Below the pieces are notes generated by a model. It had not been told where the DNA came from, did no database searches, and was given only the letters and a program-made list of their open reading frames with translations. From the NCBI GenBank assembly GCA_914767715.1, contig OU612067.1:18417001-18481000 (forward strand): DNA of 64,000 nucleotides. The letters run 5' to 3'. The position numbers were made by a program, and so were the translations under genes. Every line of letters begins with the position of its first letter. Positions within the stretch are counted from its first letter, which is position 1. The DNA is from Membranipora membranacea (Eukaryota > Bryozoa > Gymnolaemata > Cheilostomatida > Membraniporidae). Below are positions 26,461-40,412 of the stretch, in pieces.

Positions 26461-27576
26461 GTGTTTATCTCACTGAGTTGAGCATCTTGGTGAAAGAAAT
26501 GCGCGTTTTGAAAAAACTTTCAAATTTCAAATTGAAACACTTATTCTGACTCAGTTTCTCGCTGCGAGTCTTTTGCCGCAAATATCGGGACGATCGGACA
26601 AAAATTGGCGAAGTTATAGCGAAAAAAGTCGTAAAATCGCGCGAAAGTGTTTATCTCACTGAGTTGAGCATCTTGGTGAAAAAAATGCGCATTTTGAAAA
26701 AACTTTCAAATTTCAAACTGAAACACTTATTCAGACTCAGCTTTTCGCTGCGAGTCTAATGGCGCAAATATCGGGACGATCGGACAAGAATTGGCGAAGT
26801 TATAGCGAAAAACGTCGCTAAAACGGACGAAAGTGTTTATCTCACTGAGTTGAGCATCTTGGTGAAAGAAATGCGCGTTTTGAAAAAACTTTCAAATTTC
26901 AAATTGAAACACTTATTCTGACTCAGTTTCTCGCTGCGAGTCTTTTGCCGCAAATATCGGGACGATCGGACAAAAATTGGCGAAGTTATAGCGAAAAAAG
27001 TCGTAAAATCGCACGAAAGTGTTTATCTCACTGAGTTGAGCATCTTGGTGAAAAAAATGCGCATTTTGAAAAAACTTTCAAATTTCAAACTGAAACACTT
27101 ATTCAGACTCAGCTTTTCGCTGCGAGTCTAATGGCGCAAATATCGGGACGATCGGACAAGAATTGGCGAAGTTATAGCGAAAAACGTCGCTAAAACGGAC
27201 GAAAGTGTTTATCTCACTGAGTTGAGCATCTTGGTGAAAGAAATGCGCGTTTTGAAAAAACTTTCAAATTTCAAATTGAAACACTTATTCTGACTCAGTT
27301 TCTCGCTGCGAGTCTTTTGCCGCAAATATCGGGACGATCGGACAAAAATTGGCGAAGTTATAGCGAAAAAAGTCGTAAAATCGCGCGAAAGTGTTTATCT
27401 CACTGAGTTGAGCATCTTGGTGAAAAAAATGCGCATTTTGAAAAAACTTTCAAATTTCAAACTGAAACACTTATTCAGACTCAGCTTTTCGCTGCGAGTC
27501 TAATGGCGCAAATATCGGGACGATCGGACAAGAATTGGCGAAGTTATAGCGAAAAACGTCGCTAAAACGGACGAAA
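26461..27576 (+). repeat. Dimeric block marked by 'gaaagaaatg' (3 x 372 bp)
   Basis: Three alpha-beta dimers. Each alpha carries the rare A-to-G change giving 'gaaagaaatg' (26492, 26864 and 27236, exactly 372 apart), and each beta lacks it. This is a small, recent local amplification of one marked dimer. Other copies of the marked alpha are at about 22588, 25007, 29473 and 30212. Confidence 0.9.
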
Positions 27577-30500
27577 GTGTTTATCTCACTGAGTTGAGCA
27601 TCTTGGTGAAAAAAATGCGCGTTTTAAAAAAACTTTCAAATTTCAAATTGAAACACTTATTCTGACTCAGTTTCTCGCTGCGAGTCTTTTGCCGCAAATA
27701 TCGGGACGATCGGACAAAAATTGGCGAAGTTATAGCGAAAAAAGTCGTAAAATCGCGCGAAAGTGTTTATCTCACTGAGTTGAGCATCTTGGTGAAAAAA
27801 ATGCGCGTTTTGAAAAAACTTTCAAATTTCAAATTGAAACACTTATTCTGACTCAGTTTCTCGCTGCGAGTCTTTTGCCGCAAATATCGGGACGATCGGA
27901 CAAAAATTGGCGAAGTTATAGCGAAAAAAGTCGTAAAATCGCGCGAAAGTGTTTATCTCACTGAGTTGAGCATCTTGGTGAAAAAAATGCGCATTTTGAA
28001 AAAACTTTCAAATTTCAAACTGAAACACTTATTCAGACTCAGCTTTTCGCTGCGAGTCTAATGGCGCAAATATCGGGACGATCGGACAAGAATTGGCGAA
28101 GTTATAGCGAAAAACGTCGCTAAAACGGACGAAAGTGTTTATCTCACTGAGTTGAGCATCTTGGTGAAAAAAATGCGCGTTTTGAAAAAACTTTCAAATT
28201 TCAAATTGAAACACTTATTCTGACTCAGTTTCTCGCTGCGAGTCTTTTGCCGCAAATATCGGGACGATCGGACAAAAATTGGCGAAGTTATAGCGAAAAA
28301 AGTCGTAAAATCGCGCGAAAGTGTTTATCTCACTGAGTTGAGCATCTTGGTGAAAAAAATGCGCGTTTTGAAAAAACTTTCAAATTTCAAATTGAAACAC
28401 TTATTCTGACTCAGTTTCTCGCTGCGAGTCTTTTGCCGCAAATATCGGGACGATCGGACAAAAAATTGGCGAAGTTATAGCGAAAAAAGTCGTAAAATCG
28501 CGCGAAAGTGTTTATCTCACTGAGTTGAGCATCTTGGTGAAAAAAATGCGCATTTTGAAAAAACTTTCAAATTTCAAACTGAAACACTTATTCAGACTCA
28601 GCTTTTCGCTGCGAGTCTAATGGCGCAAATATCGGGACGATCGGACAAGAATTGGCGAAGTTATAGCGAAAAACGTCGCTAAAACGGACGAAAGTGTTTA
28701 TCTCACTGAGTTGAGCATCTTGGTGAAAAAAAATGCGCGTTTTGAAAAAACTTTCAAATTTCAAATTGAAACACTTATTCTGACTCAGTTTCTCGCTGCG
28801 AGTCTTTTGCCGCAAATATCGGGACGATCGGACAAAAATTGGCGAAGTTATAGCGAAAAAAGTCGTAAAATCGCGCGAAAGTGTTTATCTCACTGAGTTG
28901 AGCATCTTGGTGAAAAAAATGCGCGTTTTGAAAAAACTTTCAAATTTCAAATTGAAACACTTATTCTGACTCAGTTTCTCGCTGCGAGTCTTTTGCCGCA
29001 AATATCGGGACGATCGGACAAAAATTGGCGAAGTTATAGCGAAAAAAGTCGTAAAATCGCGCGAAAGTGTTTATCTCACTGAGTTGAGCATCTTGGTGAA
29101 AAAAATGCGCATTTTGAAAAAACTTTCAAATTTCAAACTGAAACACTTATTCAGACTCAGCTTTTCGCTGCGAGTCTAATGGCGCAAATATCGGGACGAT
29201 CGGACAAGAATTGGCGAAGTTATAGCGAAAAACGTCGCTAAAACGGACGAAAGTGTTTATCTCACTGAGTTGAGCATCTTGGTGAAAAAAATGCGCGTTT
29301 TGAAAAAACTTTCAAATTTCAAATTGAAACACTTATTCTGACTCAGTTTCTCGCTGCGAGTCTTTTGCCGCAAATATCGGGACGATCGGACAAAAATTGG
29401 CGAAGTTATAGCGAAAAACGTCGCTAAAACGGACGAAAGTGTTTATCTCACTGAGTTGAGCATCTTGGTGAAAGAAATGCGCGTTTTGAAAAAACTTTCA
29501 AATTTCAAATTGAAACACTTATTCTGACTCAGTTTCTCGCTGCGAGTCTAATGGCGCAAATATCGGGACGATCGGACAAGAATTGGCGAAGTTATAGCGA
29601 AAAACGTCGCTAAAACGGACGAAAGTGTTTATCTCACTGAGTTGAGCATCTTGGTGAAAAAAATGCGCGTTTTGAAAAAACTTTCAAATTTCAAATTGAA
29701 ACACTTATTCTGACTCAGTTTCTCGCTGCGAGTCTTTTGCCGCAAATATCGGGACGATCGGACAAAAATTGGCGAAGTTATAGCGAAAAAAGTCGTAAAA
29801 TCGCGCGAAAGTGTTTATCTCACTGAGTTGAGCATCTTGGTGAAAAAAATGCGCGTTTTGAAAAAACTTTCAAATTTCAAATTGAAACACTTATTCTGAC
29901 TCAGTTTCTCGCTGCGAGTCTTTTGCCGCAAATATCGGGACGATCGGACAAAAATTGGCGAAGTTATAGCGAAAAAAGTCGTAAAATCGCGCGAAAGTGT
30001 TTATCTCACTGAGTTGAGCATCTTGGTGAAAAAAATGCGCATTTTGAAAAAACTTTCAAATTTCAAACTGAAACACTTATTCAGACTCAGCTTTTCGCTG
30101 CGAGTCTAATGGCGCAAATATCGGGACGATCGGACAAGAATTGGCGAAGTTATAGCGAAAAACGTCGCTAAAACGGACGAAAGTGTTTATCTCACTGAGT
30201 TGAGCATCTTGGTGAAAGAAATGCGCGTTTTGAAAAAACTTTCAAATTTCAAATTGAAACACTTATTCTGACTCAGTTTCTCGCTGCGAGTGTAATGGCG
30301 CAAATATCGGGACGATCGGACAAGAATTGGCGAAGTTATAGCGAAAAACGTCGCTAAAACGGACGAAAGTGTTTATCTCACTGAGTTGAGCATCTTGGTG
30401 AAAAAAATGCGCGTTTTGAAAAAACTTTCAAATTTCAAATTGAAACACTTATTCTGACTCAGTTTCTCGCTGCGAGTCTTTTGCCGCAAATATCGGGACG

Positions 30501-31112
30501 ATCGGACAAAAATTGGCGAAGTTATAGCGAAAAAAGTCGTAAAATCGCGCGAAAGTGTTTATCTCACTGAGTTGAGCATCTTGGTGAAAAAAATGCGCGT
30601 TTTGAAAAAACTTTCAAATTTCAAATTGAAACACTTATTCTGACTCAGTTTCTCGCTGCGAGTCTTTTGCCGCAAATATCGGGACGATCGGACAAGAATT
30701 GGCGAAGTTATAGCGAAAAACGTCGCTAAAACGGACGAAAGTGTTTATCTCACTGAGTTGAGCATCTTGGTGAAAAAAATGCGCGTTTTGAAAAAACTTT
30801 CAAATTTCAAATTGAAACACTTATTCTGACTCAGTTTCTCGCTGCGAGTCTTTTGCCGCAAATATCGGGACGATCGGACAAAAATTGGCGAAGTTATAGC
30901 GAAAAAAGTCGTAAAATCGCGCGAAAGTGTTTATCTCACTGAGTTGAGCATCTTGGTGAAAAAAATGCGCGTTTTGAAAAAACTTTCAAATTTCAAATTG
31001 AAACACTTATTCTGACTCAGTTTCTCGCTGCGAGTCTTTTGCCGCAAATATCGGGACGATCGGACAAAAATTGGCGAAGTTATAGCGAAAAAAGTCGTAA
31101 AATCGCGCGAAA

Positions 31113-32042
31113 GTGTTTATCTCACTGAGTTGAGCATCTTGGTGAAAAAAATGCGCATTTTGAAAAAACTTTCAAATTTCAAACTGAAACACTTATTCAG
31201 ACTCAGCTTTTCGCTGCGAGTCTAATGGCGCAAATATCGGGACGATCGGACAAGAATTGGCGAAGTTATAGCGAAAAACGTCGCTAAAACGGACGAAAGT
31301 GTTTATCTCACTGAGTTGAGCATCTTGGTGAAAAAAATGCGCGTTTTGAAAAAACTTTCAAATTTCAAATTGAAACACTTATTCTGACTCAGTTTCTCGC
31401 TGCGAGTCTTTTGCCGCAAATATCGGGACGATCGGACAAAAATTGGCGAAGTTATAGCGAAAAAAGTCGTAAAATCGCGCGAAAGTGTTTATCTCACTGA
31501 GTTGAGCATCTTGGTGAAAAAAATGCGCGTTTTGAAAAAACTTTCAAATTTCAAATTGAAACACTTATTCTGACTCAGTTTCTCGCTGCGAGTCTAATGG
31601 CGCAAATATCGGGACGATCGGACAAGAATTGGCGAAGTTATAGCGAACAACGTCGCTAAAACGGACGAAAGTGTTTATCTCACTGAGTTGAGCATCTTGG
31701 TGAAAAAAATGCGCGTTTTGAAAAAACTTTCAAATTTCAAATTGAAACACTTATTCTGACTCAGTTTCTCGCTGCGAGTCTTTTGCCGCAAATATCGGGA
31801 CGATCGGACAAAAATTGGCGAAGTTATAGCGAAAAAAGTCGTAAAATCGCGCGAAAGTGTTTATCTCACTGAGTTGAGCATCTTGGTGAAAAAAATGCGC
31901 GATTTGAAAAAACTTTCAAATTTCAAATTGAAACACTTATTCTGACTCAGTTTCTCGCTGCGAGTCTTTTGCCGCAAATATCGGGACGATCGGACAAAAA
32001 TTGGCGAAGTTATAGCGAAAAAAGTCGTAAAATCGCGCGAAA
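31113..32042 (+). repeat. Pentameric higher-order repeat (930 bp)
   Basis: Order beta-alpha-gamma-alpha-alpha, from the beta at 31113 to the next beta at 32043, exactly 930 bp. The gamma copy has 'gcgaacaacg' (about 31643), a rare change that recurs at about 34433, 2790 bp (15 monomers) away. Confidence 0.88.
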
Positions 32043-33344
32043 GTGTTTATCTCACTGAGTTGAGCATCTTGGTGAAAAAAATGCGCATTTTGAAAAAACT
32101 TTCAAATTTCAAACTGAAACACTTATTCAGACTCAGCTTTTCGCTGCGAGTCTAATGGCGCAAATATCGGGACGATCGGACAAGAATTGGCGAAGTTATA
32201 GCGAAAAACGTCGCTAAAACGGACGAAAGTGTTTATCTCACTGAGTTGAGCATCTTGGTGAAAAAAATGCGCGTTTTGAAAAAACTTTCAAATTTCAAAT
32301 TGAAACACTTATTCTGACTCAGTTTCTCGCTGCGAGTCTTTTGCCGCAAATATCGGGACGATCGGACAAAAATTGGCGAAGTTATAGCGAAAAAAGTCGT
32401 AAAATCGCGCGAAAGTGTTTATCTCACTGAGTTGAGCATCTTGGTGAAAAAAATGCGCGTTTTGAAAAAACTTTCAAATTTCAAATTGAAACACTTATTC
32501 TGACTCAGTTTCTCGCTGCGAGTCTAATGGCGCAAATATCGGGACGATCGGACAAGAATTGGCGAAGTTATAGCGAAAAACGTCGCTAAAACGGACGAAA
32601 GTGTTTATCTCACTGAGTTGAGCATCTTGGTGAAAAAAATGCGCGTTTTGAAAAAACTTTCAAATTTCAAATTGAAACACTTATTCTGACTCAGTTTCTC
32701 GCTGCGAGTCTTTTGCCGCAAATATCGGGACGATCGGACAAAAATTGGCGAAGTTATAGCGAAAAAAGTCGTAAAATCGCGCGAAAGTGTTTATCTCACT
32801 GAGTTGAGCATCTTGGTGAAAAAAATGCGCGTTTTGAAAAAACTTTCAAATTTCAAATTGAAACACTTATTCTGACTCAGTTTCTCGCTGCGAGTCTAAT
32901 GGCGCAAATATCGGGACGATCGGACAAGAATTGGCGAAGTTATAGCGAAAAACGTCGCTAAAACGGACGAAAGTGTTTATCTCACTGAGTTGAGCATCTT
33001 GGTGAAAAAAATGCGCGTTTTGAAAAAACTTTCAAATTTCAAATTGAAACACTTATTCTGACTCAGTTTCTCGCTGCGAGTCTTTTGCCGCAAATATCGG
33101 GACGATCGGACAAAAATTGGCGAAGTTATAGCGAAAAAAGTCGTAAAATCGCGCGAAAGTGTTTATCTCACTGAGTTGAGCATCTTGGTGAAAAAAATGC
33201 GCGTTTTGAAAAAACTTTCAAATTTCAAATTGAAACACTTATTCTGACTCAGTTTCTCGCTGCGAGTCTTTTGCCGCAAATATCGGGACGATCGGACAAA
33301 AATTGGCGAAGTTATAGCGAAAAAAGTCGTTAAATCGCGCGAAA
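32043..33344 (+). repeat. Heptameric higher-order repeat (1302 bp)
   Basis: Order beta-alpha-gamma-alpha-gamma-alpha-alpha; beta copies at 32043 and 33345 are 1302 bp apart. It is a pentamer with one alpha-gamma pair duplicated, as unequal exchange of two monomers would produce. Confidence 0.87.
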
Positions 33345-36300
33345 GTGTTTATCTCACTGAGTTGAGCATCTTGGTGAAAAAAATGCGCATTTTGAAAAAA
33401 CTTTCAAATTTCAAACTGAAACACTTATTCAGACTCAGCTTTTCGCTGCGAGTCTAATGGCGCAAATATCGGGACGATCGGACAAGAATTGGCGAAGTTA
33501 TAGCGAAAAACGTCGCTAAAACGGACGAAAGTGTTTATCTCACTGAGTTGAGCATCTTGGTGAAAAAAATGCGCGTTTTGAAAAAACTTTCAAATTTCAA
33601 ATTGAAACACTTATTCTGACTCAGTTTCTCGCTGCGAGTCTTTTGCCGCAAATATCGGGACGATCGGACAAAAATTGGCAAAGTTATAGCGAAAAAAGTC
33701 GTAAAATCGCGCGAAAGTGTTTATCTCACTGAGTTGAGCATCTTGGTGAAAAAAATGCGCGTTTTGAAAAAACTTTCAAATTTCAAATTGAAACACTTAT
33801 TCTGACTCAGTTTCTCGCTGCGAGTCTTTTGCCGCAAATATCGGGACGATCGGACAAAAATTGGCGAAGTTATAGCGAAAAAAGTCGTAAAATCGCGCGA
33901 AAGTGTTTATCTCACTGAGTTGAGCATCTTGGTGAAAAAAATGCGCATTTTGAAAAAACTTTCAAATTTCAAACTGAAACACTTATTCAGACTCAGCTTT
34001 TCGCTGCGAGTCTAATGGCGCAAATATCGGGACGATCGGACAAGAATTGGCGAAGTTATAGCGAAAAACGTCGCTAAAACGGACGAAAGTGTTTATCTCA
34101 CTGAGTTGAGCATCTTGGTGAAAAAAATGCGCGTTTTGAAAAAACTTTCAAATTTCAAATTGAAACACTTATTCTGACTCAGTTTCTCGCTGCGAGTCTT
34201 TTGCCGCAAATATCGGGACGATCGGACAAAAATTGGCGAAGTTATAGCGAAAAAAGTCGTAAAATCGCGCGAAAGTGTTTATCTCACTGAGTTGAGCATC
34301 TTGGTGAAAAAAATGCGCGTTTTGAAAAAACTTTCAAATTTCAAATTGAAACACTTATTCTGACTCAGTTTCTCGCTGCGAGTCTAATGGCGCAAATATC
34401 GGGACGATCGGACAAGAATTGGCGAAGTTATAGCGAACAACGTCGCTAAAACGGACGAAAGTGTTTATCTCACTGAGTTGAGCATCTTGGTGAAAAAAAT
34501 GCGCGTTTTGAAAAAACTTTCAAATTTCAAATTGAAACACTTATTCTGACTCAGTTTCTCGCTGCGAGTCTTTTGCCGCAAATATCGGGACGATCGGACA
34601 AAAATTGGCGAAGTTATAGCGAAAAAAGTCGTAAAATCGCGCGAAAGTGTTTATCTCACTGAGTTGAGCATCTTGGTGAAAAAAATGCGCGTTTTGAAAA
34701 AACTTTCAAATTTCAAATTGAAACACTTATTCTGACTCAGTTTCTCGCTGCGAGTCTTTTGCCGCAAATATCGGGACGATCGGACAAAAATTGGCGAAGT
34801 TATAGCGAAAAAAGTCGTTAAATCGCGCGAAAGTGTTTATCTCACTGAGTTGAGCATCTTGGTGAAAAAAATGCGCATTTTGAAAAAACTTTCAAATTTC
34901 AAACTGAAACACTTATTCAGACTCAGCTTTTCGCTGCGAGTCTAATGGCGCAAATATCGGGACGATCGGACAAGAATTGGCGAAGTTATAGCGAAAAACG
35001 TCGCTAAAACGGACGAAAGTGTTTATCTCACTGAGTTGAGCATCTTGGTGAAAAAAATGCGCGTTTTGAAAAAACTTTCAAATTTCAAATTGAAACACTT
35101 ATTCTGACTCAGTTTCTCGCTGCGAGTCTTTTGCCGCAAATATCGGGACGATCGGACAAAAATTGGCGAAGTTATAGCGAAAAAAGTCGTAAAATCGCGC
35201 GAAAGTGTTTATCTCACTGAGTTGAGCATCTTGGTGAAAAAAATGCGCATTTTGAAAAAACTTTCAAATTTCAAATTGAAACACTTATTCTGACTCAGTT
35301 TCTCGCTGCGAGTCTAATGGCGCAAATATCGGGACGATCGGACAAGAATTGGCGAAGTTATAGCGAAAAACGTCGCTAAAACGGACGAAAGTGTTTATCT
35401 CACTGAGTTGAGCATCTTGGTGAAAAAAATGCGCATTTTGAAAAAACTTTCAAATTTCAAATTGAAACACTTATTCTGACTCAGTTTCTCGCTGCGAGTC
35501 TTTTGCCGCAAATATCGGGACGATCGGACAAAAATTGGCGAAGTTATAGCGAAAAAAGTCGTAAAATCGCGCGAAAGTGTTTATCTCACTGAGTTGAGCA
35601 TCTTGGTGAAAAAAATGCGCGTTTTGAAAAAACTTTCAAATTTCAAATTGAAACACTTATTCTGACTCAGTTTCTCGCTGCGAGTCTTTTGCCGCAAATA
35701 TCGGGACGATCGGACAAAAATTGGCGAAGTTATAGCGAAAAAAGTCGTAAAATCGCGCGAAAGTGTTTATCTCACTGAGTTGAGCATCTTGGTGAAAAAA
35801 ATGCGCATTTTGAAAAAACTTTCAAATTTCAAACTGAAACACTTATTCAGACTCAGCTTTTCGCTGCGAGTCTAATGGCGCAAATATCGGGACGATCGGA
35901 CAAGAATTGGCGAAGTTATAGCGAAAAACGTCGCTAAAACGGACGAAAGTGTTTATCTCACTGAGTTGAGCATCTTGGTGAAAAAAATGCGCGTTTTGAA
36001 AAAACTTTCAAATTTCAAATTGAAACACTTATTCTGACTCAGTTTCTCGCTGCGAGTCTTTTGCCGCAAATATCGGGACGATCGGACAAAAATTGGCGAA
36101 GTTATAGCGAAAAAAGTCGTAAAATCGCGCGAAAGTGTTTATCTCACTGAGTTGAGCATCTTGGTGAAAAAAATGCGCGTTTTGAAAAAACTTTCAAATT
36201 TCAAATTGAAACACTTATTCTGACTCAGTTTCTCGCTGCGAGTCTAATGGCGCAAATATCGGGACGATCGGACAAGAATTGGCGAAGTTATAGCGAAAAA

Positions 36301-37622
36301 CGTCGCTAAAACGGACGAAAGTGTTTATCTCACTGAGTTGAGCATCTTGGTGAAAAAAATGCGCGTTTTGAAAAAACTTTCAAATTTCAAATTGAAACAC
36401 TTATTCTGACTCAGTTTCTCGCTGCGAGTCTTTTGCCGCAAATATCGGGACGATCGGACAAAAATTGGCGAAGTTATAGCGAAAAAAGTCGTAAAATCGC
36501 GCGAAAGTGTTTATCTCACTGAGTTGAGCATCTTGGTGAAAAAAATGCGCGTTTTGAAAAAACTTTCAAATTTCAAATTGAAACACTTATTCTGACTCAG
36601 TTTCTCGCTGCGAGTCTTTTGCCGCAAATATCGGGACGATCGGACAAAAATTGGCGAAGTTATAGCGAAAAAAGTCGTAAAATCGCGCGAAAGTGTTTAT
36701 CTCACTGAGTTGAGCATCTTGGTGAAAAAAATGCGCGTTTTGAAAAAACTTTCAAATTTCAAATTGAAACACTTATTCTGACTCAGTTTCTCGCTGCGAG
36801 TCTTTTGCCGCAAATATCGGGAAGATCGGACAAAAATTGGCGAAGTTATAGCGAAAAAAGTCGTAAAATCGCGCGAAAGTGTTTATCTCACTGAGTTGAG
36901 CATCTTGGTGAAAAAAATGCGCGTTTTGAAAAAACTTTCAAATTTCAAATTGAAACACTTATTCTGACTCAGTTTCTCGCTGCGAGTCTTTTGCCGCAAA
37001 TATCGGGACGATCGGACAAAAATTGGCGAAGTTATAGCGAAAAAAGTCGTAAAATCGCGCGAAAGTGTTTATCTCACTGAGTTGAGCATCTTGGTGAAAA
37101 AAATGCGCATTTTGAAAAAACTTTCAAATTTCAAACTGAAACACTTATTCAGACTCAGCTTTTCGCTGCGAGTCTAATGGCGCAAATATCGGGACGATCG
37201 GACAAGAATTGGCGAAGTTATAGCGAAAAACGTCGCTAAAACGGCCGAAAGTGTTTATCTCACTGAGTTGAGCATCTTGGTGAAAAAAATGCGCGTTTTG
37301 AAAAAACTTTCAAATTTCAAATTGAAACACTTATTCTGACTCAGTTTCTCGCTGCGAGTCTTTTGCCGCAAATATCGGGACGATCGGACAAAAATTGGCA
37401 AAGTTATAGCGAAAAAAGTCGTAAAATCGCGCGAAAGTGTTTATCTCACTGAGTTGAGCATCTTGGTGAAAAAAATGCGCGTTTTGAAAAAACTTTCAAA
37501 TTTCAAATTGAAACACTTATTCTGACTCAGTTTCTCGCTGCGAGTCTTTTGCCGCAAATATCGGGACGATCGGACAAAAATTGGCGAAGTTATAGCGAAA
37601 AAAGTCGTAAAATCGCGCGAAA

Positions 37623-40412
37623 GTGTTTATCTCACTGAGTTGAGCATCTTGGTGAAAAAAATGCGCATTTTGAAAAAACTTTCAAATTTCAAACTGAAAC
37701 ACTTATTCAGACTCAGCTTTTCGCTGCGAGTCTAATGGCGCAAATATCGGGACGATCGGACAAGAATTGGCGAAGTTATAGCGAAAAACGTCGCTAAAAC
37801 GGACGAAAGTGTTTATCTCACTGAGTTGAGCATCTTGGTGAAAAAAATGCGCGTTTTGAAAAAACTTTCAAATTTCAAATTGAAACACTTATTCTGACTC
37901 AGTTTCTCGCTGCGAGTCTTTTGCCGCAAATATCGGGACGATCGGACAAAAATTGGCGAAGTTATAGCGAAAAAAGTCGTAAAATCGCGCGAAAGTGTTT
38001 ATCTCACTGAGTTGAGCATCTTGGTGAAAAAAATGCGCGTTTTGAAAAAACTTTCAAATTTCAAATTGAAACACTTATTCTGACTCAGTTTCTCGCTGCG
38101 AGTCTAATGGCGCAAATATCGGGACGATCGGACAAGAATTGGCGAAGTTATAGCGAAAAACGTCGCTAAAACGGACGAAAGTGTTTATCTCACTGAGTTG
38201 AGCATCTTGGTGAAAAAAATGCGCGTTTTGAAAAAACTTTCAAATTTCAAATTGAAACACTTATTCTGACTCAGTTTCTCGCTGCGAGTCTTTTGCCGCA
38301 AATATCGGGACGATCGGACAAAAATTGGCGAAGTTATAGCGAAAAAAGTCGTAAAATCGCGCGAAAGTGTTTATCTCACTGAGTTGAGCATCTTGGTGAA
38401 AAAAATGCGCGTTTTGAAAAAACTTTCAAATTTCAAATTGAAACACTTATTCTGACTCAGTTTCTCGCTGCGAGTCTTTTGCCGCAAATATCGGGACGAT
38501 CGGACAAAAATTGGCGAAGTTATAGCGAAAAAAGTCGTTAAATCGCGCGAAAGTGTTTATCTCACTGAGTTGAGCATCTTGGTGAAAAAAATGCGCATTT
38601 TGAAAAAACTTTCAAATTTCAAACTGAAACACTTATTCAGACTCAGCTTTTCGCTGCGAGTCTAATGGCGCAAATATCGGGACGATCGGACAAGAATTGG
38701 CGAAGTTATAGCGAAAAACGTCGCTAAAACGGACGAAAGTGTTTATCTCACTGAGTTGAGCATCTTGGTGAAAAAAATGCGCGTTTTGAAAAAACTTTCA
38801 AATTTCAAATTGAAACACTTATTCTGACTCAGTTTCTCGCTGCGAGTCTTTTGCCGCAAATATCGGGACGATCGGACAAAAATTGGCGAAGTTATAGCGA
38901 AAAAAGTCGTAAAATCGCGCGAAAGTGTTTATCTCACTGAGTTGAGCATCTTGGTGAAAAAAATGCGCGTTTTGAAAAAACTTTCAAATTTCAAATTGAA
39001 ACACTTATTCTGACTCAGTTTCTCGCTGCGAGTCTAATGGCGCAAATATCGGGACGATCGGACAAGAATTGGCGAAGTTATAGCGAAAAACGTCGCTAAA
39101 ACGGACGAAAGTGTTTATCTCACTGAGTTGAGCATCTTGGTGAAAAAAATGCGCGTTTTGAAAAAACTTTCAAATTTCAAATTGAAACACTTATTCTGAC
39201 TCAGTTTCTCGCTGCGAGTCTTTTGCCGCAAATATCGGGACGATCGGACAAAAATTGGCGAAGTTATAGCGAAAAAAGTCGTAAAATCGCGCGAAAGTGT
39301 TTATCTCACTGAGTTGAGCATCTTGGTGAAAAAAATGCGCGTTTTGAAAAAACTTTCAAATTTCAAATTGAAACACTTATTCTGACTCAGTTTCTCGCTG
39401 CGAGTCTTTTGCCGCAAATATCGGGACGATCGGACAAAAATTGGCGAAGTTATAGCGAAAAAAGTCGTTAAATCGCGCGAAAGTGTTTATCTCACTGAGT
39501 TGAGCATCTTGGTGAAAAAAATGCGCATTTTGAAAAAACTTTCAAATTTCAAACTGAAACACTTATTCAGACTCAGCTTTTCGCTGCGAGTCTAATGGCG
39601 CAAATATCGGGACGATCGGACAAGAATTGGCGAAGTTATAGCGAAAAACGTCGCTAAAACGGACGAAAGTGTTTATCTCACTGAGTTGAGCATCTTGGTG
39701 AAAAAAATGCGCGTTTTGAAAAAACTTTCAAATTTCAAATTGAAACACTTATTCTGACTCAGTTTCTCGCTGCGAGTCTTTTGCCGCAAATATCGGGACG
39801 ATCGGACAAAAATTGGCGAAGTTATAGCGAAAAAAGTCGTAAAATCGCGCGAAAGTGTTTATCTCACTGAGTTGAGCATCTTGGTGAAAAAAATGCGCGT
39901 TTTGAAAAAACTTTCAAATTTCAAATTGAAACACTTATTCTGACTCAGTTTCTCGCTGCGAGTCTAATGGCGCAAATATCGGGACGATCGGACAAGAATT
40001 GGCGAAGTTATAGCGAAAAACGTCGCTAAAACGGACGAAAGTGTTTATCTCACTGAGTTGAGCATCTTGGTGAAAAAAATGCGCGTTTTGAAAAAACTTT
40101 CAAATTTCAAATTGAAACACTTATTCTGACTCAGTTTCTCGCTGCGAGTCTTTTGCCGCAAATATCGGGACGATCGGACAAAAATTGGCGAAGTTATAGC
40201 GAAAAAAGTCGTAAAATCGCGCGAAAGTGTTTATCTCACTGAGTTGAGCATCTTGGTGAAAAAAATGCGCGTTTTGAAAAAACTTTCAAATTTCAAATTG
40301 AAACACTTATTCTGACTCAGTTTCTCGCTGCGAGTCTTTTGCCGCAAATATCGGGACGATCGGACAAAAATTGGCGAAGTTATAGCGAAAAAAGTCGTAA
40401 AATCGCGCGAAA
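37623..40412 (+). repeat. Three tandem pentameric higher-order repeats (3 x 930 bp)
   Basis: Beta copies start at 37623, 38553, 39483 and 40413, each exactly 930 bp apart. The order in every unit is beta-alpha-gamma-alpha-alpha. In the first two units the last alpha carries 'gtcgttaaatcg' (the third has 'gtcgtaaaatcg'). This is the most regular higher-order stretch in the window. Confidence 0.93.
37995..38180 (+). repeat. Reference gamma monomer, alpha/beta chimera
   Basis: The first half carries alpha markers ('gcgcgtttt', 'caaattg', 'attctgactcagtttctcg'). The second half carries beta markers ('ctaatggcgc', 'caagaatt', 'cgtcgctaaaacggacg'). The switch lies between about monomer positions 100 and 112. 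Copies of this chimera recur throughout domain B, for example at 42461 and 39855, so it has been amplified as part of higher-order units. Confidence 0.9.
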
